Origin: Betaproteobacteria bacterium
GTDB taxonomy: Bacteria; Pseudomonadota; Gammaproteobacteria; Burkholderiales; Casimicrobiaceae
Length of the DNA stretch: 58,290 nt
Assembly: GCA_013298765.1 (NCBI GenBank)
Contig: JAAFJA010000018.1
Span: 1-58,290, forward strand
Direction: 5' to 3'
Shown here: in pieces, positions 53,996 through 58,290 of the stretch
Layout of the letters: every line of letters begins with the position of its first letter
Position numbering within the stretch: the first letter of the stretch is position 1
The notes under the pieces: model-generated
What the model saw: the letters and a program-made list of their open reading frames with translations, nothing else
What the model was told of the DNA's origin: nothing
The model's database searches: none
Made by a program: the position numbers and the translations under genes

Positions 53996-54751
53996 CTACT
54001 TCCCAGCCGCCTTCGCATCAGGAAAACTTTGAATCACATTGCCCGAATCGTCCAAGAAGTTGAGCATCGGCTTTCCATCGGGCGTGACGAGCATCATGAT
54101 TTTGGCTTTGCCTTTCGCATCCGCGAGGATCACGGCGGAGGATTGCCCGCGAGTTTTGCCGACGAAGAGCCGCTTCGTTTGCGGCCCGCCCGCTTCGATC
54201 CAGCGCTTCTCTAGCGCTTCTTTTTCTTTCGGGTCTTTCGCCGCCATCATCGCATCAAATAGCGCGCCATAGTCTTTGTGTAAACCGCGGTCATACACGT
54301 TGAGGCCCGTCTCCATCGTGCCGCCGCTTTCGTAATGGCCGAGCGCTAGCTGCTGATCGCCGCCGAATCGATCCATCGAAAAATGCACGCCCGCATTCGG
54401 CTTACCGCCCTCGCCCATCTTGCCATCGAAAATGATGCCGCCGTTTTCATCGCCCACTGCGTTATAGAAAATGATGCCCGGCATCTTGCGATCCGCCTTG
54501 ATCGACTTGCCATCAATGATCGGCGCGGGCAAGCGATCGCGATTGGCGAGCACCAGCGCATGCTTCCCCTCCGCCGTCACGATATTGATGCGCTCCACAT
54601 CAATCTCCGTGAACTTCGCCGTCGTGTCCGGCGCTTTCGCGCCCATCAAAAGCGCCAGCGCACAGCCCGCCCCCGCGACGCCGATCACGCCTTTCAACAA
54701 GCGGTTTTGCTTCATTAGTTGATCGATCAAATTCGTTTCGTTACTACTCAT
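53996..54751 (-). CDS. Membrane-anchored exported protein of unknown function
   Basis: A 251-residue protein with a short cytoplasmic N-terminus, one membrane helix (about 19-38, LKGVIGVAGAGCALALLMG) and an extracytoplasmic domain. The domain has repeated beta-strand-like motifs of the type INIVTAEGKHALVLANRDRLP and KGKAKIMMLVTPDGKPMLNFLDDSGNV, resembling strand-turn repeats. No catalytic motif. The ribosome site AAGGAAA is overlapped by an 11-bp arm of an inverted repeat, suggesting translation control. Confidence 0.7.
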   Translation of the reverse strand: MSSNETNLIDQLMKQNRLLKGVIGVAGAGCALALLMGAKAPDTTAKFTEIDVERINIVTAEGKHALVLANRDRLPAPIIDGKSIKADRKMPGIIFYNAVGDENGGIIFDGKMGEGGKPNAGVHFSMDRFGGDQQLALGHYESGGTMETGLNVYDRGLHKDYGALFDAMMAAKDPKEKEALEKRWIEAGGPQTKRLFVGKTRGQSSAVILADAKGKAKIMMLVTPDGKPMLNFLDDSGNVIQSFPDAKAAGK

Positions 54752-55067
54752 GCTGTTTCCTTAATGTGTTTTTTAGACTGCCGCGCGCAGCAGCAATCAA
54801 CACATTAAGCGCAGTGGGACAGCAAGAAACACATACCGCGACAGCTCGCGGAAAACTTTGCGCGATTTACGGGTGAGAAAAAAGAGGGCTGAGAGGTAGC
54901 TCGTGTTGCGCTCGTGCAATCATCGTTGCGCATGGCCAATGCGCTGCCGCCGATTCGATGCACCCTGCATTTCATCAGCGCGCGCGGGGTGCGCATAGCT
55001 CCTTTTCTTGACCTTGGCTACGAGCTAGGCGAACAGAAGCGCAGAAGTCGTTTGCAAGATCCTCACT
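54752..55067. promoter_or_regulatory. Leader region with an 11-bp inverted repeat near the ribosome site
   Basis: CTTAATGTGTT (54760-54770) and AACACATTAAG (54799-54809) pair perfectly around a 28-base loop, in the 5' leader of the membrane-anchored protein; the last bases of the arm (AAG) belong to the AAGGA ribosome site. A second perfect hairpin, CCGCGACAGCTCGCGG, lies at 54836-54851. The remainder to 55067 has no gene. Confidence 0.55.
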
Positions 55068-55772
55068 TTACCGCTTCTGCGCGAGCATCACCCAAAGGTA
55101 GGGCTTTCCAAACATCCCTGATCCCGACGGTTCGTCGTTCATCCTTCGAAGCTCTTGTATGTGGATCGTCGGAGACCAAAAGTCGCGAAGCTGCGCTTCG
55201 GTATAGCCAAGGCCACCGCCAAGCGTTCGTCGTTCGTAAACTTCGCCGTCGCTATATCCGCTTCCGCCTTCAGGCGCGAAACACACGAGCCCGAACCAGC
55301 CACGTGGCTTAAGCATCGTGTACATCATGTCAATGTAGCGCTGACGACGATGCGGTGCGATGTGATGAAAACATCCGGAGTCATACACGAAATCAAAACT
55401 GGCAACCCAATGCGTCTGGCTAAAGATTGATCCTTCTTCGAGCTTGACGTCGACCATCGACTCAGCGACGTTCTCGCGCGCCCATGCGATTGCCGATGAG
55501 GAATAGTCGATCGCGGTAACGCTCCATCCAACTTTCGCGAGAAACACCGAATTGCGTGCGTTGCCGCAGCCGATATCTAACCCAGAGGCGACGGGAAAAC
55601 GCCCCTCGTTCGACCACGCCACCAAATTTTCATCGGGCACGCGCTCAAAGAAAGGACATGGTCGAGCGCGATTCGCGTAGAACGACTGCCATCTATCTTC
55701 CGTGTCAACAGCGAGCAGATCGTCCAGAGCAACCAACTCAGACTCGGGCAACAAGTGAAAATCTTTCGTCAT
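55068..55772 (-). CDS. SAM-dependent class I methyltransferase
   Basis: A 234-residue methyltransferase. Motif I is GLDIGCGNARNSVFLAKVGW (about residue 64), motif II VTAIDYSS, motif III-like FDFVYDSGCFHHIAP, then MLKPRGWFGLVCF. The Cys-rich and aromatic end after 180 (FWSPTIHIQELRRMND) is variable. Fits the thiopurine-S-methyltransferase or methyltransferase 11/23 class. Substrate not readable. Next to a hairpin upstream on the same strand. Confidence 0.88.
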   Translation of the reverse strand: MTKDFHLLPESELVALDDLLAVDTEDRWQSFYANRARPCPFFERVPDENLVAWSNEGRFPVASGLDIGCGNARNSVFLAKVGWSVTAIDYSSSAIAWARENVAESMVDVKLEEGSIFSQTHWVASFDFVYDSGCFHHIAPHRRQRYIDMMYTMLKPRGWFGLVCFAPEGGSGYSDGEVYERRTLGGGLGYTEAQLRDFWSPTIHIQELRRMNDEPSGSGMFGKPYLWVMLAQKR

Positions 55773-55805
55773 GCGCGAAATCTACACTGATCGTGGCGCA
55801 AGTAG

Positions 55806-55832
55806 CGCTGGATTTCGCCGATAAATCCAGCG
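55806..55832 (-). terminator. Perfect hairpin between HNH remnant and methyltransferase
   Basis: CGCTGGATTT and AAATCCAGCG are perfect 10-bp arms around a 7-base loop, 16 bp beyond the end of the HNH remnant. No T-run follows, so it is a transcript end or processing site. Confidence 0.5.
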
Positions 55833-55847
55833 TATGGATTGGATGCT

Positions 55848-56110
55848 TTAGACCGCACTTAGGAGGCGTTCCAGGCCGTCCCAAGAACCCTGACGTCGCG
55901 CGCGTTCGAGAGGATTACGAAGGCGCGCTTCGGCGAGCGTGTACTCCATTCGTCCATAGTTGCACGGGGCACATGTCACGACCATGTTTTGGAGGTCGTT
56001 ACTGCCGCCGCGCGAATACGGAAGTAAGTGATCGTATTGGACCCACATGCATTGCAACGCCGCGTGCTGCGACCATGATTAGACAGACTCACCTCGAACA
56101 AAAAGCCGAT
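55848..56110 (-). pseudogene. Frameshifted HNH endonuclease remnant
   Basis: The C-terminal part in one frame reads YDHLLPYSRGGSNDLQNMV and CAPCNYGR, the HNH core with its second CxxC pair and the His-Asn-His order. The first CxxC pair (RRCNACGSN) lies just upstream in a neighbouring frame, so one base indel near 56035-56045 splits the gene. Upstream sequence in either frame shows no convincing start. It is most likely a dead homing or McrA-like nuclease gene beside vapBC. Confidence 0.7.
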
Positions 56111-56126
56111 CACGGCCCACGAGAAA

Positions 56127-56160
56127 GAACCCGGGTTCCGTGCTACACTTATCCCGTGTA
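56127..56160 (+). promoter_or_regulatory. vapBC promoter region with two palindromes
   Basis: GAACCCGGGTTC (56127-56138) is a perfect 12-bp palindrome. TACAC-N7-GTGTA (56144-56160) lies just after it, over a TACACT -10-like word. Both lie 20-55 bp before the antitoxin start, where VapB complexes normally bind for autoregulation. Confidence 0.55.
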
Positions 56161-56181
56161 TTGATCGCTGGAGCATCCGCC

Positions 56182-56478
56182 ATGACCAACCTCACCCTCA
56201 CCATTGATGAAAACATCCTTCGTCAGGCGCGGATTCTTGCGCTGCAACGCGGCACGAGCGTGAACGCGATGGTGCGTGAGTTTTTGGCGCAGCAGGTGGC
56301 GTCGGTTGAGTCGACGGAAGATCGCGTCGCGCGCTTTAAGAAGCTGCTTAAGGCGGCGCAAGGCTCGTTGGGTGGCGAGAAATTTGATCGCCAAGCGATG
56401 TACGATGCTGAGCCGCGCATGCAAAAGCTCTATGCGATAGCCGACAAAACGACGACGAAGAAATCAACGAAGCGATGA
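56182..56478 (+). CDS. vapB: Antitoxin VapB-like, ribbon-helix-helix
   Basis: A 98-residue protein with an N-terminal RHH DNA-binding part (MTNLTLTIDENILRQARILALQRGTSVNAMV, in outline residues 1-31), then a helical C-terminal neutralising part ending in a Lys/Thr-rich tail. Start ATG 56182 with GGAG 9 bases ahead. Its stop overlaps the toxin start (ATGA), the standard toxin-antitoxin coupling. Probably represses its own promoter and neutralises the PIN toxin. Confidence 0.85.
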   Translation: MTNLTLTIDENILRQARILALQRGTSVNAMVREFLAQQVASVESTEDRVARFKKLLKAAQGSLGGEKFDRQAMYDAEPRMQKLYAIADKTTTKKSTKR

Positions 56479-56885
56479 GTGTCTTTTTCGACACCAACCT
56501 CGTCATTTATTCGCTGGATGACGACGCGCCGCAAAAACAAGCGCTGGTGGTTGATCTCATGTTGCGCTTGATGCGAGAACAAACGCAGATCGTGATTTCA
56601 ACGCAAGTGCTGATTGAAACCGCGAATGCCTGTCGAAAACTCGGGTTCGACGATGTGAAAGTCGGTAATGTGCTTGCGACGCTGCGAACATTTCGATGTG
56701 ACGCGACGAGCCGTGAGACGGTTGAGAACGCGTGGCTGCTCAAACTAGAGCACAAGATATCGTGGTTTGACGCGCTCATCGTTCAAGCGGCGATTGATGC
56801 CGATTGCGAGGTGCTCTATTCAGAAGATTTGCAGCACGGTCGGAAGTTTGGCGAGCTGGAAGTGGTGAATCCGCTGCTCGATTGA
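56475..56885 (+). CDS. vapC: PIN-domain toxin VapC
   Basis: A 136-residue ribonuclease of the VapC type. Acidic catalytic residues: Asp in FFDTNLVIYSLD (residue 6), Glu in STQVLIETANAC (near 44-48), Asp in SWFDALIVQAA (near 98) and Asp in YSEDLQHGRKF (near 116). It likely cleaves tRNA or rRNA to halt growth when the antitoxin is lost. Coupled with vapB. Confidence 0.92.
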   Translation: MSVFFDTNLVIYSLDDDAPQKQALVVDLMLRLMREQTQIVISTQVLIETANACRKLGFDDVKVGNVLATLRTFRCDATSRETVENAWLLKLEHKISWFDALIVQAAIDADCEVLYSEDLQHGRKFGELEVVNPLLD

Positions 56886-56924
56886 CTTCGGTTGTTTACA
56901 GGTGACTCGCAGTCGCCCTGTGCG

Positions 56925-56952
56925 CGGTTGATCCCCGCCTACGCGGGGACGC
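56925..56952 (+). terminator. GC-rich hairpin after vapC, resembling a type I-E CRISPR repeat
   Basis: TCCCCGC-CTAC-GCGGGGA (7-bp arms) with flanks CGGTT and CGC. The unit from 56925 resembles the type I-E repeat consensus (CGGTT-ATCCCCGC-GCGGGGA). Only one copy exists; no spacers or cas genes, so it is read as a terminator hairpin. Confidence 0.4.
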
Positions 56953-56959
56953 GCTTACC

Positions 56960-57065
56960 CGTAGGGGGCGATCCCATCGCACCTTGTGAACGATATGTGC
57001 GAAGCGCATTTCTCCAATCAGGCGGCGTTGGCATCAGCTTGGGTGCGATAGGATCGCACCCTACG
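56960..57065. repeat. 105-bp element with inverted-repeat ends (copy 1)
   Basis: Ends CGTAGGGGGCGATCC (56960-56974) and GGATCGCACCCTACG (57051-57065), 15-bp terminal inverted repeats with one mismatch. No coding capacity. Nearly identical to 57982-58086. It is MITE-like; the shared sequence continues for about 75 bp through the 3' end of the next gene. Confidence 0.75.
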
Positions 57066-57112
57066 AGACCGGCACGACGGCGCGTCTACCGATATTCATC
57101 GTTACGGCGTAG

Positions 57113-57352
57113 TTACTCGTCCTCCGTGGTGTTCCACATGTCCTCGGTAAATCCAAGGTTCATGGCGGCAACTTGCTCTTGCGCGTTCAAGTCACGCCAG
57201 TCTTTATCGGCGCTGGATGGCGCGTTGTTTCCATCCCATCTATCTTGTCGCCAGCCGAGAGCGGTCCAAAGCTCTTTTTCTCTGCTACTCAGATCCGCCC
57301 AAGACAATTCTTCCCAAATTGCCGGATTGCCTTGCATGTCTCGTACATCCAT
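57113..57352 (-). CDS. Small protein with two Trp-rich repeats
   Basis: A 79-residue acidic protein, not recognised. Two repeats: SWADLSSREKELWTALGW...RWD near 19-43 and DWRDLNAQEQVAAMNLGF...MWN near 52-75, with the pattern W-x2-L-x5-7-A-x2-LG[WF]-x4-W. The ATG at 57352 is supported by AGGAGG 5 bases ahead. Such repeats resemble short Trp/Leu/Gly repeat units found in multi-copy form in other genomes. Its 3' end is duplicated at 58134-58165. Confidence 0.72.
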   Translation of the reverse strand: MDVRDMQGNPAIWEELSWADLSSREKELWTALGWRQDRWDGNNAPSSADKDWRDLNAQEQVAAMNLGFTEDMWNTTEDE

Positions 57353-57484
57353 CACTGCCTCCTGTGAAAATATTTACAACGGAAATTATGGGACGTGTTC
57401 TTCGAATTTTTGATGGGCAAACGAGCGATGTGCGGTCGATACCCTGCGTCTAGCGCTCGAGTGAAGAGTGAGATGCCACCGTGA

Positions 57485-57880
57485 TCAACGCAGCAATGAC
57501 TTGAGCGACGGCACCGGAATAAATGGCATGTACTCATGCCAGTCCAGAAAGAAAGAGAAGATCACATGGATCATCGGAGACGAGAGAAATGCGAGCACCA
57601 AGTACTGTAGTAGTTCCTTGCCGTAGAGCTTAAAGACAGCGGGCGGCAAAAGAAGCGTGGTGAGCGCAGGAACCGTGTAATAGATCCACCATGGCAGGCT
57701 AGCGTTGTTGCCGAACTTGGCGAAGATCATGCCTCCGACTACGACGATGCCAGAGACTGCAACAACAGTTGACATCTTGGGGCGCTGAGACCTGTGGCGA
57801 GTTGCGAAACGCAAGATCGCTATAAACGCGAGAAGCGATACGAACACGAAGACTGAGAAGCGTACTTCCGGGCTAACCAT
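57485..57880 (-). CDS. Small multi-pass membrane protein of unknown function
   Basis: A 131-residue protein with about four hydrophobic segments (around 7-24, 38-56, 65-82 and 92-112). A C-terminal motif FLDWHEYMPFIPVPSLKS follows. No known family recognised. It stands alone on the minus strand between the Trp-repeat gene and the second MITE-like copy. Confidence 0.65.
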   Translation of the reverse strand: MVSPEVRFSVFVFVSLLAFIAILRFATRHRSQRPKMSTVVAVSGIVVVGGMIFAKFGNNASLPWWIYYTVPALTTLLLPPAVFKLYGKELLQYLVLAFLSSPMIHVIFSFFLDWHEYMPFIPVPSLKSLLR

Positions 57881-57981
57881 AAAACCTCAAAGGCATCAAA
57901 AGTTGGTTATCAAACTTCACGCATGATAACTTTTATAAACACACGACATTCGAGGGAGTCGATGGGAGCATCGATGCAGAT

Positions 57982-58086
57982 CGTAGGGTGCGATCCCATC
58001 GCACCTTGTAGCAATGGGCGCGAAGCGCATTTCTCCAATCAAGCGGTGTTGGTATCAACCTGGGTGCAATAGGATCGCACCCTACG
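57982..58086. repeat. 105-bp element with inverted-repeat ends (copy 2)
   Basis: Ends CGTAGGGTGCGATCC (57982-57996) and GGATCGCACCCTACG (58072-58086), here perfectly complementary. The interior matches copy 1 with few differences (e.g. AAGCGGTGTT against AGGCGGCGTT). Confidence 0.75.
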
Positions 58087-58133
58087 AGACCTGCACGACG
58101 GCGCGTCTACCGATATTCATCGTTACGGAGTAG

Positions 58134-58165
58134 TTACTCGTCCTCGGTGCTGTTCCACATGTCCT
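58134..58165 (-). pseudogene. Truncated copy of the Trp-repeat gene
   Basis: The shared sequence after the second MITE-like element encodes MWNSTEDE-stop, the C-terminal end of the 57113 protein (MWNTTEDE). It stops abruptly at 58165, where IS256-type terminal sequence begins. The gene copy was cut by that insertion. Confidence 0.75.
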
Positions 58166-58290
58166 GAGCCTATCCTGAATTTTGTGTACGAGGCATATGA
58201 TGACCGAAAGGGAGTTTTATGCAGAGTACCGAAGGCAAAGCAGACGTTGCGACATTGAGTCGCACGAGGCGTCGCAACCGAGAGATTGCG
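58166..58290 (+). mobile_element. Left end of an IS256-like insertion sequence
   Basis: GAGCCTATCCTGAATTTTGT and the following GTA (58166-58188) fit the IS256-family terminal inverted repeat as I know it (GAG-CTGTCCTGAATTCTGTGTA-like). A reading frame starts within 35-55 bp, as in these elements. The element is cut by the window end, so the transposase and right end are unseen. Confidence 0.6.
58219..58290 (+). CDS. Possible transposase start (partial)
   Basis: Frame from ATG 58219 (MQSTEGKADVATLSRTRRRN in outline) with AAGGGAG 4 bases ahead, open to the window end. An overlapping frame from 58200 is also open. Too short for family assignment; identity rests on the IS end upstream. Confidence 0.35.
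   Translation, partial: MQSTEGKADVATLSRTRRRNREIA

Noticed and set aside
56925-56952. CRISPR array
   Set aside because: A single repeat-like hairpin with no second copy, no spacers and no cas genes; reported only as a resemblance.

Overview
The window is a chromosomal segment of a moderately GC-rich, dense, operon-rich Gram-negative genome. I read it as a betaproteobacterium, probably Burkholderiales-like. The grounds are a FadD of the betaproteobacterial kind, a respiratory formate dehydrogenase accompanied by TorD/DUF3305/DUF3306 proteins, an EpsC-type CysE, a Csu-type chaperone-usher pilus, a 2-aminomuconate-deaminase-type RidA protein and a homogentisate cluster with a DUF2783 gene. The genus cannot be told from sequence reading alone.

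Layout. 0.2-2.4 kb: acyl-CoA synthetase and tRNA-Ser(CGA). 2.4-12.3 kb (minus): a ten-gene formate dehydrogenase block (DUF3305, DUF3306, polyferredoxin, TorD-like chaperone, small Tat protein, alpha, beta, a lipoprotein, gamma, a small exported protein), with moaA (molybdenum cofactor synthesis) divergent at 12.3 kb. 13.7-24.5 kb: housekeeping and mixed genes (SGNH-like lipoprotein, psd, an FAD monooxygenase divergent from a MarR regulator with two palindromes between them, DUF167, recQ, ferredoxin-NADP reductase, cysE). 23.7-32.6 kb: an IclR-controlled aromatic catabolic block around homogentisate (altered-motif MBL protein, FAD hydroxylase, DUF2783, hmgA, fahA, quinone-reductase-like protein, alpha/beta hydrolase). 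Its intergenic spaces hold two families of palindromic repeats. 32.8-33.2 kb: a decayed RidA gene. 33.2-41.3 kb: a hybrid histidine kinase, an OmpR-type regulator and a five-gene Csu-like pilus operon whose promoter region carries a tandem 10-bp repeat. 41.5-46.1 kb: a complete phosphite uptake and oxidation operon ptxABCD with divergent ptxE. 46.5-49.8 kb: a giant secreted protein joining dockerin-like, Ig-like, Fn3-like, esterase and RCC1-propeller segments. 50.0-55.8 kb: periplasmic binding protein, intact RidA, AraC, VOC and small exported proteins, and a methyltransferase. 55.8-58.3 kb: a young, plastic end with a frameshifted HNH gene, vapBC, a duplicated 105-bp inverted-repeat element plus the 3' end of a Trp-rich-repeat gene, and the left end of an IS256-like element cut by the window edge.

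How it fits together. The formate block couples periplasmic formate oxidation to the quinone pool, and moaA serves its cofactor. The homogentisate block funnels an aromatic acid towards fumarate and acetoacetate. The ptx operon allows phosphite to serve as a phosphorus source through NAD-dependent oxidation to phosphate. The most notable items are the ptx operon, the esterase-RCC1 fusion, the two-component system beside the Csu pilus with its tandem repeat, the in-frame RidA pseudogene, and the set of perfect palindromes between divergent regulator/target pairs.
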